Shown: positions 15,226-24,874, numbered from the stretch's first letter. The stretch is DNA of 64,000 nucleotides from Chelatococcus caeni (GCF_014196925.1 NZ_JACIEN010000003.1:62001-126000); one strand, 5' to 3'. Numbers and translations: made by a program. Notes: generated from the sequence alone by a model not told the origin.

Positions 15226-16479
15226 GTGGCGTCGGCCCCGACGGCCGGGCGCTCCACCGAGGGGGAACAAGAATTGGCACAGGTTGCGGCACGCAGGTCG
15301 CCGGCGCGCGACGATGCGCTCGACAAGGCACTCCGGCTTCTCGAAACACTGCCGCTGGTCGACGGCCACAACGACCTGCCATGGGTGATTCGCGAGGACG
15401 CCCGAGCCCGCGGCGACGTCCTCGCCTACGACCTGACCCGCGAGCATCAGGACGGCGACACCGACATCCCCCGCCTCCTCGCCGGCCGCGTCAGCGCCCA
15501 GTTCTGGGCTGCCTTCATCCCGACCTATGTGCCCCATCCCGGCCGCACCACGCTGGAGCAGATCGACGTCATCCTGCGCTTGCAGGAGGCGCATCCCGAC
15601 GTCTTCATGCCGGCGACGAAGGCGAGCGACATCGCGAAGGCCAAGAAGCTCGGCAAGATCGCCTCCTTCATCGCCGTGGAGGGCGGCGTCGGCCTCGAGA
15701 ACAGCCTGGCGCCGCTGCGCGTCTGGCACGCCGCCGGCGCGCGGCTGATGACGCTCTGCCACAACGAGACGCTGGACTGGGTCGATTCCGCCACCGATGC
15801 GCCGCGCCACGGCGGCCTCACTGCCTTCGGCCGCGCCGTGGTGCGGGAGCTCAACCGCCTCGGCATGATCGTCGACTGCGCCCATGTCTCGCACGACGTC
15901 ATGCGCCAGGTGCTCGACGTCTCGCGCGCGCCGGTCGTCTTCTCCCACTCGAATGCCTTCGCCCTGTGCGACCACCCGCGCAATGTGCCCGACGACGTGC
16001 TCGCCCGCGTCAAAGGCAACGGCGGCATCGTCATGGCGACCTTCGTGCCCGACTTCATCGGCCAGCAGTCGCGCGACTGGATGCGTCCGCTGAAGGACGA
16101 GTACGGCAAGAGCCGCCACGACATCGACATGGGAGCGGCGGTCGCGGCCCGCGCGCGTGACGCGGGCCCGTGGCCGCGCGGCACGCTCGAGCAGCTCTGC
16201 GATCACACCGAATATATCGCCGACAAGGCCGGCCTCCGGCACGTGGGCATCGGCTCCGACTTCTTCGGCGGCCCGACGCCGCCGGGCCTGGAGGACGCGA
16301 GCCGCTTCCCGCACCTCCTCGCCGAGCTCATCCGCCGCGGCTGGTCGGACGACGCCATCGCCGGCATCGCCTCGCGCAATTTCCTGCGCGTCTTCCGCAC
16401 GGTGGAGCGCATCGGACGCGAATTGCGCAAGAGCGAGAAACCGGCGCTGGGGACGGTGGAGGATTTTGACGGACGGTAG
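15226..16479 (+). CDS. Membrane (renal) dipeptidase family protein, peptidase M19
   Basis: This zinc dipeptidase-like protein is up to 417 residues long. The zinc motif DGHNDLPW lies near residue 45. The later ligands are the Glu in AVEGG and the His residues in TLCHNET, DCAHVS and FSHSNA, and the substrate region GIGSDFFGG is also present. No signal peptide is visible, so it is probably cytosolic. The GTG at 15226 is close to GGAG with only 3 bases between; a TTG at 15274 preceded by GGGGGAA is a reasonable alternative start, and homology would begin after either. It stands alone, flanked by a terminator and a palindromic repeat. Confidence 0.88.
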   Translation: MASAPTAGRSTEGEQELAQVAARRSPARDDALDKALRLLETLPLVDGHNDLPWVIREDARARGDVLAYDLTREHQDGDTDIPRLLAGRVSAQFWAAFIPTYVPHPGRTTLEQIDVILRLQEAHPDVFMPATKASDIAKAKKLGKIASFIAVEGGVGLENSLAPLRVWHAAGARLMTLCHNETLDWVDSATDAPRHGGLTAFGRAVVRELNRLGMIVDCAHVSHDVMRQVLDVSRAPVVFSHSNAFALCDHPRNVPDDVLARVKGNGGIVMATFVPDFIGQQSRDWMRPLKDEYGKSRHDIDMGAAVAARARDAGPWPRGTLEQLCDHTEYIADKAGLRHVGIGSDFFGGPTPPGLEDASRFPHLLAELIRRGWSDDAIAGIASRNFLRVFRTVERIGRELRKSEKPALGTVEDFDGR

Positions 16480-16519
16480 GCGCCGGCCCCAGATAACCGG
16501 TTCACGCGAACCCTTTCCG

Positions 16520-16618
16520 CCCGTCGTGGCCGGGCTTGTCCCGGCCATCCACGCCTTTTCAGCCGAGCGCGAGCGTCGCGGCGTGGATGCCCGCGACAAG
16601 CGCGGGCATGACGACGGG
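16520..16618. repeat. GTCATGCCCG-type palindromic intergenic element, copy 1
   Basis: The outer ends CCCGTCGT (16520-16527) and ACGACGGG (16611-16618) are perfect inverted repeats. Inner arms ATCCACGCC (16547-16555) and GGCGTGGAT (16580-16588) pair as well, and GGCCGGG...CCCGGCC pairs within the left half. The element fills the gap between two convergent genes (dipeptidase and pccB), where it can end transcription both ways. It resembles 58658-58748. Confidence 0.7.
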
Positions 16619-16634
16619 AACTGTACGATCCCCC

Positions 16635-18167
16635 TTAAAGCGGAATATTGTCGTGCTTGCGCCAGGGCTGCTCGGCCTTCTTGGCGCGCAGCATGGCGAG
16701 GGCGCGGGCCACGCGCCGGCGCGTCGAATGCGGCATGATCACCTCGTCGATATAGCCGCGCTCGGCCGCGACGAAGGGCGACATGAAGCGGTCCTCGTAT
16801 TGCTTCGTGCGCGCCGCGATCTTCTCCGCATCACCGATGTCCTGGCGGAAGATGATCTCGACCGCGCCCTTGGCGCCCATCACCGCGATCTGCGCCGTCG
16901 GCCAGGCGTAGTTCACGTCCCCGCCCACATGCTTCGAGGCCATGACGTCATAGGCGCCGCCGAAGGCCTTGCGCGTGATGACGGTGACGAGCGGCACGGT
17001 CGCCTCGGAATAGGCATAGAGCAGCTTCGCCCCGTGCTTGATGAGCCCGCCGTATTCCTGCGCCGTGCCGGGCAGGAAGCCGGGCACGTCGACAAGGGTC
17101 AGGATCGGGATCTCGAAGGCGTCGCAGAAGCGCACGAACCGCGCCGCCTTGCGCGAGGCATCCGCGTCGAGCACGCCGGCGAGCACCATCGGCTGGTTGG
17201 CCACGACGCCGACGGTGCGCCCCTCGAGCCGGATGAATCCGGTGATGATGTTCCTGGCGTAAGCCTCTTGGATCTCGAAGAAATCGCCCTCGTCCGCAAT
17301 CTTCAGGACGAGTTCCTTCATGTCGTAGGGCTTGTTCGGGTTGTCCGGCACGAGCGTGTCGAGCGACATCTCCACCCGGTCCGCCTCGTCCTCGGTCGGC
17401 CATTCCGGCACGCCCTCGGTGTTGTTGGCGGGCAGGAAGTCCATCAGCCTGCGGATCTGCAAGAGCGCCTCGACGTCGTTGTCCCAGGCCCCGTCGGCGA
17501 CGGAGGACTTCGTCGTGTGCACCTTGGCGCCGCCGAGCTCCTCCGACGTGACCGTCTCGTTGGTCACGGTCTTCACCACGTCCGGCCCGGTCACGAACAT
17601 GTAGCTCGTGTCGCGCACCATGAAGATGAAGTCGGTCATCGCCGGGGAATAGACGTCGCCGCCGGCGCAGGGACCCATGATCACCGAGATCTGCGGGATG
17701 ACGCCCGAGGCGACCACGTTGCGCTTGAAGACCTCGCCATAGCCGCCGAGCGCCGCGACCCCCTCCTGGATGCGGGCGCCGCCGGCATCGAACAGGCCGA
17801 TGACCGGCGCGCGCATCTTCACCGCCATGTCCTGGATCTTGGTGATCTTCTGCGCGTGCGTCTCGGAGAGCGAGCCGCCGAAGACGGTGAAGTCCTTGGC
17901 GAAGACGAAGACGGTGCGGCCGTTGATGGTGCCCCAGCCGGTGACGACGCCGTCGCCCGGGAACTTCGTCCCCTCCATGCCGAAGTCGACGCAGCGGTGC
18001 TCGACGAACATGTCGAACTCCTCGAACGAGCCCGTGTCGAGCAGCAGGGCGATGCGCTCGCGCGCCGTGAGCTTGCCGCGCGCATGCTGGGCGGCGATGC
18101 GCTTCTCGCCGCCGCCGAGGCGCGCCCCGGCGCGCCGTTCTTCGAGCCTCTCGAGGATGTCCTTCAT
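16635..18167 (-). CDS. pccB: Propionyl-CoA carboxylase beta subunit (carboxyltransferase)
   Basis: This 510-residue carboxyltransferase moves the carboxyl group from biotin on PccA to propionyl-CoA. Two crotonase-like halves are seen. The N-terminal half has [15 protein letters not shown] and [17 protein letters not shown]. The C-terminal half has the [20 protein letters not shown] and [15 protein letters not shown] motifs. The start at 18167 has GGGGAGG 6 bases upstream. Length and motifs match PccB rather than AccD. It is transcribed separately from pccA, with six genes between them. Confidence 0.95.
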   Translation of the reverse strand: MKDILERLEERRAGARLGGGEKRIAAQHARGKLTARERIALLLDTGSFEEFDMFVEHRCVDFGMEGTKFPGDGVVTGWGTINGRTVFVFAKDFTVFGGSLSETHAQKITKIQDMAVKMRAPVIGLFDAGGARIQEGVAALGGYGEVFKRNVVASGVIPQISVIMGPCAGGDVYSPAMTDFIFMVRDTSYMFVTGPDVVKTVTNETVTSEELGGAKVHTTKSSVADGAWDNDVEALLQIRRLMDFLPANNTEGVPEWPTEDEADRVEMSLDTLVPDNPNKPYDMKELVLKIADEGDFFEIQEAYARNIITGFIRLEGRTVGVVANQPMVLAGVLDADASRKAARFVRFCDAFEIPILTLVDVPGFLPGTAQEYGGLIKHGAKLLYAYSEATVPLVTVITRKAFGGAYDVMASKHVGGDVNYAWPTAQIAVMGAKGAVEIIFRQDIGDAEKIAARTKQYEDRFMSPFVAAERGYIDEVIMPHSTRRRVARALAMLRAKKAEQPWRKHDNIPL

Positions 18168-18363
18168 GCGCCTCCCCCACGGTCGGTTCCTTGTCGCCTG
18201 CGTGATTAGCACGCCGGCAAAGCCGCAGGAACCGATACGGTAGGCGGATAAGTGCAAGGCCGCTTAGGCGAGAGGCTCGGGACGTCCGAAGCACCGGCGC
18301 GGGGACGGCCGAACCTTCCTCTCCCCGCCGATGGCGGCATTATCGCAGAAGAACCCGGTACCT
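18168..18363. other. pccB upstream region
   Basis: This is the first half of a 381-base gap. It contains an imperfect inverted repeat around GGTTCCTTGTCGCC and GGCAAAGCCGCAGGAACC (18183-18232), 16 bases before the pccB start, but no promoter I can place with confidence. Confidence 0.3.
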
Positions 18364-18510
18364 TGATCCTCCCCCGCATGGGGGAGGTGGCGCTGCGCAG
18401 CAGCGACGGAGGGGGCCGCGGGGCTCAGATTGCAAGCCCCGCTCCCAGCCTTGACCCCACCCGTCTCGGTCCTGTGGACCGATCCACCCTCCCCTGAAGG
18501 GGAGGGATCA
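18364..18510. repeat. 147-bp dispersed element with terminal inverted repeats, copy 2
   Basis: This is the second copy of the element at 5414-5560, in the same orientation, with equal length and the same ends (TGATCCTCCCC and GGGGAGGGATCA). The two differ mostly in one block near the middle (18433-18460) and at single bases. It lies between ATP12 and pccB, both on the minus strand. Confidence 0.75.
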
Positions 18511-18548
18511 GCTCGCCCTGACGTGGGTGAGGGCTGCCATGCGGGATT

Positions 18549-19340
18549 TCAGTGGATCGCCTCGAGCATACGCGCCGCCGCGGCGAAGTCGCGCCAGCGC
18601 ACGGCCCGGCGGGCGAGCGCCTCCTCGTCCTCACCCCAGATCTCCATCTGCACCTCTTCGTCGAGATGCGCGGCCCGCCAGCCCGCCTCCGCCGTCAGGT
18701 GACCGCGGGCGACGGCGAGCGCAATGACGGCGGAGCCGCTGAGCGTCGTCAGCACATGGAGCGCGGCGAGCGCCAGGGGAATGTCGAACCGGGCCACCGC
18801 GGCGGCCGTGGCGGAAAGCGATGCCTCGGGCTGGGCCACGAACATCACCCCCTCGACGAGCACGAAGCGCGCGCCGAGCGCTTCCCGCGCCCAGGCGAGG
18901 ATCGGGTCCCAGATCTCCCTTTGGCGCGCGACGAGCCGCTCCGGCCCCTCGGCGCGGTAGCACAGGAGGTCCGAGCCGGCATATTTGACGACATCGGCCG
19001 CCACCGCCGCCATCTCGCGCGCCACGCCGTCGATGGCGGAATTGGCGAGCCGCGTCAGCGGCATCGTCGCGGGGTCGATCTGCTCGCCCTGCGCCGCCCA
19101 TTCGGCCGCCACGGCTTCGCCGGCCGCCCGCGTCGGCAGCGCCAGGAGCGCCCTGCCGGGCGTGCGAGCCGGACGCCCGTCGAGCACGAGGACGAAACCC
19201 TCCGCGCGCTCCTCCACCGCCGCCTCCTTGTAGAAGCGGCGCGGCAGGTTCGCCTTCATCGACTGCTGGGCCACCCGCATCGGATCGCGCACGGTCTCGC
19301 CGTCCGTGGGAAACCAGTCGCTGGTCAGTTCGTCACGCAT
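18549..19340 (-). CDS. ATP12-family F1-ATPase assembly chaperone
   Basis: This 263-residue protein belongs to the ATP12 family, which in mitochondria and alphaproteobacteria binds the alpha subunit of F1 during ATP synthase assembly. The family patterns are visible: RRFYKEAAVEE near residue 35, VLDGRPARTPGRALLALPT, ANSAIDGV, and DLLCYRAEGPERLVARQ. The restriction of this family to alphaproteobacteria and mitochondria helps place the organism. It is the most distal gene of the minus-strand series starting with degP; a gap of 98 bases separates it from the HAD gene. Confidence 0.92.
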   Translation of the reverse strand: MRDELTSDWFPTDGETVRDPMRVAQQSMKANLPRRFYKEAAVEERAEGFVLVLDGRPARTPGRALLALPTRAAGEAVAAEWAAQGEQIDPATMPLTRLANSAIDGVAREMAAVAADVVKYAGSDLLCYRAEGPERLVARQREIWDPILAWAREALGARFVLVEGVMFVAQPEASLSATAAAVARFDIPLALAALHVLTTLSGSAVIALAVARGHLTAEAGWRAAHLDEEVQMEIWGEDEEALARRAVRWRDFAAAARMLEAIH

Positions 19341-19438
19341 GATGCGTCCTTAACACGAAGAAGCCGGCGCGGCGACGCGGAAGCGATTCCACGCCAATGA
19401 CTTGCAGGCAAAAGCGGAATCTGCGACCGAGCCGCCGG

Positions 19439-20119
19439 TCACACCGCCGCGCCGAGGGCCCGGGCTGAATCAGAATGGGCAAGAACGGCCGCAAGTTCTT
19501 CAATCGACTCCACAATCACCTGCGCCCCCGCCTCCCGCAGGGCATCGACCCGGCAATAGCCCCAGCCGACACCGACGGCGCGGCAACCGGCGGCCCGCGC
19601 CATCTGCATGTCATAGGTGCTGTCGCCGATCATGACGGTCTCGCCCGGCAGAGCACCCACCTCCCCCATCGCCTGTTCGAGCATGGCGGGATGGGGTTTT
19701 GATGGCGCATCGTCCGCCGTCTGCACGCTGGCGAAGAGCCTGTGCCAGCCGTGGGCATCGAACAGCCGGCGCACCCCGCGCTGCGACTTGCCGGTGGCGA
19801 TGCCGAGGAGATGATCCTGCCGCCCCGCAAGGTCGCGCACCAGCGCATCGGCCCCGGCAAAGAGCGGTGACGCGAGCGCCGGCTCGGCGAGAAGCCGCGG
19901 GAAGGCCACCCGATAGGTCGCCTCCAGCGCCGCATGCGGCCCATCCGGCCCCGCAAGCGCGCGAAAGGTCTCGGCGAGCGACAGGCCGACGGCCGAGAGC
20001 ACCTGCTCCCGGCTCGGCGCCGGCAGGCCATGCGCGGCAAAGGTCGCCTCCTGCGCGGCCACGAGCAGGTTCTGGCTGTCGACCAGCGTGCCGTCGATGT
20101 CGAAGACGAGGAAGCGCAC
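19439..20119 (-). CDS. HAD-superfamily hydrolase, subfamily IA (phosphoglycolate-phosphatase-like)
   Basis: This 226-residue HAD phosphatase has motif I FDIDGTLVDSQN at residue 6, motif II IATGKSQ, the motif III Lys in SKPHPAM, and motif IV GDSTYDMQMA. The GTG start at 20119 has GGAGGAG 5 bases upstream. It begins 2 bases after the stop of the pseudouridine synthase gene, so translation is probably coupled. The cap domain is the helical C1 type. Substrate is unknown; the pairing with an Rlu enzyme is common in alphaproteobacteria. Confidence 0.9.
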   Translation of the reverse strand: MRFLVFDIDGTLVDSQNLLVAAQEATFAAHGLPAPSREQVLSAVGLSLAETFRALAGPDGPHAALEATYRVAFPRLLAEPALASPLFAGADALVRDLAGRQDHLLGIATGKSQRGVRRLFDAHGWHRLFASVQTADDAPSKPHPAMLEQAMGEVGALPGETVMIGDSTYDMQMARAAGCRAVGVGWGYCRVDALREAGAQVIVESIEELAAVLAHSDSARALGAAV

Positions 20120-20121
20120 GG

Positions 20122-21405
20122 CTACTCCTCCGGCGCCTCGACGATCGGATCGTAGCCGCCCGTATCGAAGCCCAGCAGGTTCCACGACTGCTGCATGTGC
20201 GGCGGCAGCGGCGCCGTCACGTCGATGGGCTTGCCCGTGCGCGGATGCGGGATGACGATGCGCCGCGCCAGCAGATGCAGCCGGTTCTGGATGCCGCCCG
20301 GCAGTTCCCAGTTCTCGACGTTGAAATATTTCGGGTCGCCGACGATCGGGTGGCCGATATGGGCCGTATGTGCGCGCAATTGGTGCGTGCGCCCGGTCAC
20401 CGGCTTCAGCGACAGCCACGAGAGCTTCTGCGCCGCCGTGTCCACGACGGCGTAATAGGTGACGGCATGGCTCGCCCCCTCGTCGCCGTGCAGGGCGACG
20501 CGCATGCGGGCATCGCCGTCGAGCGCCTCCTCCTTGGCGAGATAGGTCGAGACGCGGCCCTGCCGCACGCGCGGCACGCCGGCGACCAGCGCCCAGTAGA
20601 TCTTGCGCGCCGAGCGCGAGCGGAAGGACTTGGCGAGCGTCGTCGCGGCAAAGCGCGTCTTGGCGATGACGAGGCAGCCGGCCGTGTCCTTGTCGAGCCG
20701 GTGCACCAGGCGCGGCTTCTGGCCCTCGGCATCGCGCAGCGCCTCCAGCATGCCGTCGACATGGCGCGTCGTGCCCGAGCCGCCCTGCACCGCAAGGCCC
20801 ATGGGCTTGTTGAGCACGAGGACGTCCTTGTCCTCGTAGAGCGTGATGGACTTGAGGAAGGTGGCGTCGCTCTCGTCCTTCGCCGGGGTGCGGGCGGCGG
20901 GCTTCTTCTCCTCGAGCTTGAGCGGCGGCACGCGCACGCTCTGGCCCGCCTCGAGCCGCTCGTTCGGCTTGGCGCGCTTCATGTCGATGCGCAACTCGCC
21001 CTTGCGCACGATGCGCTGGATATGGGTGAAGGCGAGCTGCGGGAAACGGGCGACGAGGAAGCGGTCGAGGCGCATGCCCGCTTCATCCGGCGCGACCGTC
21101 AGGGTCTGCACGCCGGTAACGAGCGTCTCGGTCGCTGCCGCCTTGGCCGCCGCCTTGGTGCCCGCCTTGACCGAAGATGCCGGCGCCTGCCCTGCGCGGG
21201 GCGTCTTGGCGGGGGTCGCCGCCTTCGCGCGCTCGAGACCGCGCGTGCCGCGCGCAGGCCCCTTGCCCGCACCCTTCGCTGTGCCCGGCGCCTTGCCGGC
21301 GCCCTGAGCCGCCGGCCGGCCCGCGCGCGCCTGCCCGCGGCCGTTGCGCGTCGACGGGCCGGAGCGCGGGCCTGAGCCGCCGGAGCCGGTTCTCGTGTTC
21401 TTCAT
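20122..21405 (-). CDS. RluC/RluD-like 23S rRNA pseudouridine synthase with low-complexity N-terminus
   Basis: This protein converts uridines to pseudouridine in 23S rRNA. Residues 1-95 are a Gly/Ala/Lys/Arg/Thr-rich, probably disordered and basic extension. The S4 RNA-binding domain follows (GMRLDRFLVARFPQLAFTHI), then the RluA-family catalytic domain with the active-site Asp in LVHRLDKDTAG and the RTHQLRAH motif. At 427 residues it is about 100 longer than the E. coli enzymes because of the extension. RluC is more likely than RluD by overall form, but the target cannot be fixed. Confidence 0.9.
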   Translation of the reverse strand: MKNTRTGSGGSGPRSGPSTRNGRGQARAGRPAAQGAGKAPGTAKGAGKGPARGTRGLERAKAATPAKTPRAGQAPASSVKAGTKAAAKAAATETLVTGVQTLTVAPDEAGMRLDRFLVARFPQLAFTHIQRIVRKGELRIDMKRAKPNERLEAGQSVRVPPLKLEEKKPAARTPAKDESDATFLKSITLYEDKDVLVLNKPMGLAVQGGSGTTRHVDGMLEALRDAEGQKPRLVHRLDKDTAGCLVIAKTRFAATTLAKSFRSRSARKIYWALVAGVPRVRQGRVSTYLAKEEALDGDARMRVALHGDEGASHAVTYYAVVDTAAQKLSWLSLKPVTGRTHQLRAHTAHIGHPIVGDPKYFNVENWELPGGIQNRLHLLARRIVIPHPRTGKPIDVTAPLPPHMQQSWNLLGFDTGGYDPIVEAPEE

Positions 21406-21478
21406 GCGATGCTCCGAATGCAGCCGGGCCTGGCGTCGTCGCGCCCTGCCCCGTCGATAGCCTCTTCAGCGGGCAAAG

Positions 21479-22786
21479 TCACCGCCGCCGCTCGGCCCTC
21501 AGCTTTTCCCACCACTCCAGCCGCTTGCGGATCTCGCGCTCGAAGCCGCGTTCCACCGGCTCGTAGAAATGCTGGCGCCCGAGCTTCTCCGGCCAGTAAT
21601 CCTGCCCCGAGAAGGCGTCCGGCTCGTCGTGGTCGTAGGCGTAGCCGGCGCCGTAGCCCTCGTTCTTCATGAAGCGCGTCGGCGCGTTGAGGATGGTCAT
21701 CGGCGGCATGAGGGAGCCACCCTCCTTGGCCGCGCGGCTCGCTGCCTTGAAGGCGACGTAGGCCGCGTTCGACTTCGGCGCGGTGGCGAGATAGATCACC
21801 GCCTGCGCCAGTGCCAGTTCCCCTTCCGGCGTGCCGAGGAAGTCGTAGGCCTCCTTCGCCGCATTGGCGACGACGAGGGCCTGCGGGTCGGCGAGGCCGA
21901 TGTCCTCCACCGCCATGCGCACGAGGCGGCGGGCGAGGAACAGCGGGTCCTCGCCCGCGTCCAGCATGCGGGCGAGATAATAGAGCGCGGCGTCGGGATC
22001 GGAGCCGCGGATCGTCTTGTGCAGGGCCGAGATGAGGTTGTAGTGCCCGTCCTGCGCCTTGTCGTAGATCGGCGCCCGCCGCTGCACGATGTCCTGCAGC
22101 TTGGCCGTGTCGAAGACCTCGCCCTCGCCCGCGGCACGCCAGATCTCTTCCGCGAGCGTCAGTGAGGCGCGCCCGTCCCCGTCGGCCATGCGCACGAGCG
22201 ACAGCCGCGCCTCCGCATCGAGCGGCAGCGGTTTTCCCTCGATTTCCTCGGCCCTTGCGAGGAGCTTCTGAATCGCTTCCTCATCGAGGGCCTTGAAGGT
22301 CATCACCCGGGCGCGGGAGAGGAGCGCGGCGTTGAGCGAGAAGGACGGGTTCTCCGTCGTCGCGCCGACGAGCGTGATGGTGCCGTCCTCCATCACCGGC
22401 AGGAAGGCATCGAGCTGCGCCCGGTTGAAGCGGTGGATCTCGTCGACGAAGAGCAGGGTGCCCTGCCCCGCGGCGCGGCGGCCGCGGGCCGTCTCGAAGG
22501 CCTTCTTGAGGTCGGCGACGCCGGAGAAGATGGCCGACATCGGCTCGAAGACGAGCTTCGTCTCGCCGGCGAGCAGCCGCGCGACGGTCGTCTTGCCGGT
22601 TCCCGGCGGTCCCCAGAAGACGAGCGAGCCCACCGACCCGGAGCGCAACAGGCGCGTCAGCGCCCCGTCCGGCCCGACGAGATGGTCCTGCCCCACGACC
22701 TCGGCGAGGCGCTGCGGCCGCAGCCGGTCGGCGAGCGGTCGCGGCGCCTCCTTGTCCAGCCCCGCAGCCCCGAAAAGATCGCTCAT
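21479..22786 (-). CDS. rarA: Replication-associated recombination factor RarA (MgsA) AAA+ ATPase
   Basis: RarA is a clamp-loader-like AAA+ ATPase acting at stalled replication forks. The 435-residue sequence has Walker A GPPGTGKTT near residue 60, Walker B TLLFVDEIHRFN, sensor 1 GATTENPSF, and the tetramerisation region LHKTIRGSDPDAALYYLARML. It starts 9 bases after the degP stop, which indicates a shared transcript. Confidence 0.95.
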   Translation of the reverse strand: MSDLFGAAGLDKEAPRPLADRLRPQRLAEVVGQDHLVGPDGALTRLLRSGSVGSLVFWGPPGTGKTTVARLLAGETKLVFEPMSAIFSGVADLKKAFETARGRRAAGQGTLLFVDEIHRFNRAQLDAFLPVMEDGTITLVGATTENPSFSLNAALLSRARVMTFKALDEEAIQKLLARAEEIEGKPLPLDAEARLSLVRMADGDGRASLTLAEEIWRAAGEGEVFDTAKLQDIVQRRAPIYDKAQDGHYNLISALHKTIRGSDPDAALYYLARMLDAGEDPLFLARRLVRMAVEDIGLADPQALVVANAAKEAYDFLGTPEGELALAQAVIYLATAPKSNAAYVAFKAASRAAKEGGSLMPPMTILNAPTRFMKNEGYGAGYAYDHDEPDAFSGQDYWPEKLGRQHFYEPVERGFEREIRKRLEWWEKLRAERRR

Positions 22787-22795
22787 CGCGCCCGC

Positions 22796-24199
22796 TCAGC
22801 CCCCGAGCACCGTGGTGAAGACCTGGCCCTTGCGGTTGATGGTCAGCTCCCAGTAGCGGGCGCGCTGGCTCGTCGCGCGGGCGAGATCCCGCGAAGAGGC
22901 GATCTTCGCGCCATTGATCGCCATGATGACGTCGCCCTTCTGGAAGCCGAACTGCGCCGCCGGGCTGCCCTCCGCGAGCTCCGAGACGACGGCGCCGTTC
23001 TCCGCCTGCTCGAGATACAGCTCCTCGACCACGGCGGGCGACAGGTTGACCGCCGTGATGCCCGTCAGCGGCGTACGCCCGCCGACCGTGACCGGATCGC
23101 GCGGCGGATCCTCCGGCGCGGCGACGAGCGAAACCGAGAGCACCTCCTCCTTGCCGCCGCGCAGCACCGTCAGCGGCAGGGTGCCGCCGATCGGCCGGGT
23201 CGCGAAGCGGTAGCCGAAGCCGTCCGGGTCGTCGATCGGCTGCCCGCCGACGGCGGTGATGAGGTCGCCGCGCCTGAGCCCGGCCTTGGCCGCCGGCCCG
23301 CGCTCGTCGACCGAGGCGACCAGCGCCCCCGCCGGCCGCGGCAGGCCGAGGCTTTCCGCGATGTCGCTGGTGACCTGCTGCAGCCGTGCGCCGAACCATG
23401 GCCGGCGCACGGCGGCGCCGCCGTTGCGCGCCGATTCGACGACGACGCGCACCATGGCCGAGGGAATGGCGAAGCCGATGCCGTGGCTGCCGCCGGAACG
23501 CGAGAAGATGGCCGTGTTGATGCCCACGACCTCGCCGCGCATGTTGACGAGCGCCCCGCCGGAGTTACCAGGGTTGATGGCCGCATCCGTCTGGATGAAG
23601 GACTGGAAGTCGCTGATGCCGACCTGGGTGCGGGCGAGCGCCGACACGATGCCCTGCGTCACCGTCTGCCCCACCCCGAACGGATTGCCGATGGCGATGA
23701 CGAAATCGCCGACCTCGAGCCCTTCGGAATCCCCGAAGGCGAGCGCCGGGAACGGCCCCTTCTCCGCAAGGCGGAGAACGGCGAGGTCCGTCCGCGGGTC
23801 GCGCAGCACGATGTCGGCGGCGAATTCGCGCCGGTCGGCGAGCGCCACCTTCACCTCCGTCATGCCCTCGATTACGTGGTTGTTGGTGACGACGAGGCCG
23901 GACGGGTCGACGATGACGCCCGAGCCGAGCGAGCGCTGCACCCGCTCGCGCGGCACGCCGAAGCCGCCGTCCCCGAAGAAGCGGCGGAAGAAAGGATCTT
24001 CGAAGAAGGGATTTGACGGCCGCTTCTCGACGCGCGCGCCATAGACGTTGACGACGCTCGGCGCCGTCTTTTTGACGACCGGCGCGAGCGAGAGCTGTAC
24101 CTGCGCCCTGTCGGCGGGCACCTGGCGCTCCTGCGCCGGCGCCGGCCCTGCTGCGATGAGGGCCGCGACGAGGGCAGGAAGGACAAGCGAACGATGCAT
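22796..24199 (-). CDS. Periplasmic Do-like serine protease (DegP/DegQ type)
   Basis: This is a HtrA-family protease and chaperone for misfolded envelope proteins. The N-terminal hydrophobic signal peptide ends in APAQA-like residues (PAPAQE). The trypsin-like domain has His in TNNHVIEG, Asp in RTDLAVL and Ser in NPGNSGGAL, so the triad is intact. Two PDZ domains follow, the first including RRGDLITAVGGQPI and the second QKGDVIMAINGAKI. Starting at the ATG at 24199 gives 467 residues; the frame is open 49 codons further, but that part lacks a signal peptide. It lies downstream of the rplQ terminator and begins the degP-rarA-rlu-HAD series. Confidence 0.92.
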   Translation of the reverse strand: MHRSLVLPALVAALIAAGPAPAQERQVPADRAQVQLSLAPVVKKTAPSVVNVYGARVEKRPSNPFFEDPFFRRFFGDGGFGVPRERVQRSLGSGVIVDPSGLVVTNNHVIEGMTEVKVALADRREFAADIVLRDPRTDLAVLRLAEKGPFPALAFGDSEGLEVGDFVIAIGNPFGVGQTVTQGIVSALARTQVGISDFQSFIQTDAAINPGNSGGALVNMRGEVVGINTAIFSRSGGSHGIGFAIPSAMVRVVVESARNGGAAVRRPWFGARLQQVTSDIAESLGLPRPAGALVASVDERGPAAKAGLRRGDLITAVGGQPIDDPDGFGYRFATRPIGGTLPLTVLRGGKEEVLSVSLVAAPEDPPRDPVTVGGRTPLTGITAVNLSPAVVEELYLEQAENGAVVSELAEGSPAAQFGFQKGDVIMAINGAKIASSRDLARATSQRARYWELTINRKGQVFTTVLGG

Positions 24200-24340
24200 C
24201 GATGGTGTCTCGCTGTGCTGCCGTGGACAGATCCGGAAAGTTCTCACCGGCAGATATAGTTTCCCGCGCGATTGCGCGCAAAGCGGGGCGCGTCCCCCGC
24301 GCCCCGCCTTTCCTTCAGGGAGCTGGACCGCAGCGGCGCA

Positions 24341-24367
24341 AAACAAAAGGGCGGCCGAAGCCGCCCT
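24341..24367 (-). terminator. Terminator of the ribosomal protein/rpoA operon
   Basis: On the minus strand AGGGCGGC (24367-24360), loop TTCG and GCCGCCCT (24355-24348) are followed by TTTGTTT. This is a typical UUCG-capped intrinsic terminator 26 bases after the rplQ stop. It closes the 37-kb minus-strand cluster. Confidence 0.9.
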
Positions 24368-24392
24368 CCTTCAACGCAGACGAGGCGAAGGC

Positions 24393-24818
24393 TCAGCTCT
24401 CGCTGGCCTCGACGACCTCTTCCTTCTGCGTCGGGCCCGAATCCTGGCCCTTGGCATCGACGTCGCGGTCGACGAACTCGATCACGGCCATCGGCGCGTT
24501 GTCGCCGTAGCGGAAGCCCGCCTTCAGCACGCGCGTGTAGCCGCCATTGCGCTCCTTGTAGCGCGGGCCGAGCACGTCGAAGAGCTTCTTGACGAGGGCG
24601 ACGTCGCGGATCTGGGCGATCGCCTGGCGGCGGGCGTGCAGGTCGCCGCGCTTGCCGAGGGTGACGAGCTTCTCGACCACCGGGCGCAGGTCCTTCGCCT
24701 TGGGCAGCGTGGTGACGATCTGCTCGTGCTTGATCAGCGCACCGGCCATATTGGCGAACATCGCCTTGCGGTGCTCGGACGAGCGGTTGAAACGACGATG
24801 CGCGAAACCGTGACGCAT
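24393..24818 (-). CDS. rplQ: 50S ribosomal protein L17
   Basis: L17 sits near the exit-tunnel side of the large subunit. The 141-residue sequence starts [20 protein letters not shown], the conserved L17 opening, and has the region [26 protein letters not shown]. The acidic tail after residue 120 is an alphaproteobacterial extension. It is the last gene of the alpha operon. Unusually, a palindromic repeat separates it from rpoA. Confidence 0.98.
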   Translation of the reverse strand: MRHGFAHRRFNRSSEHRKAMFANMAGALIKHEQIVTTLPKAKDLRPVVEKLVTLGKRGDLHARRQAIAQIRDVALVKKLFDVLGPRYKERNGGYTRVLKAGFRYGDNAPMAVIEFVDRDVDAKGQDSGPTQKEEVVEASES

Positions 24819-24874
24819 GGCTCTCTCCTTGTCTCACGGCCGCCGTGCCAAGGTACGGCCGTCCATTGTTCTTG

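Noticed and set aside
24200-24346. 49-codon N-terminal extension of the DegP-like protease
   Set aside because: It would bury the signal peptide and read across the region after the rplQ terminator; the ATG at 24199 gives a proper signal peptide.
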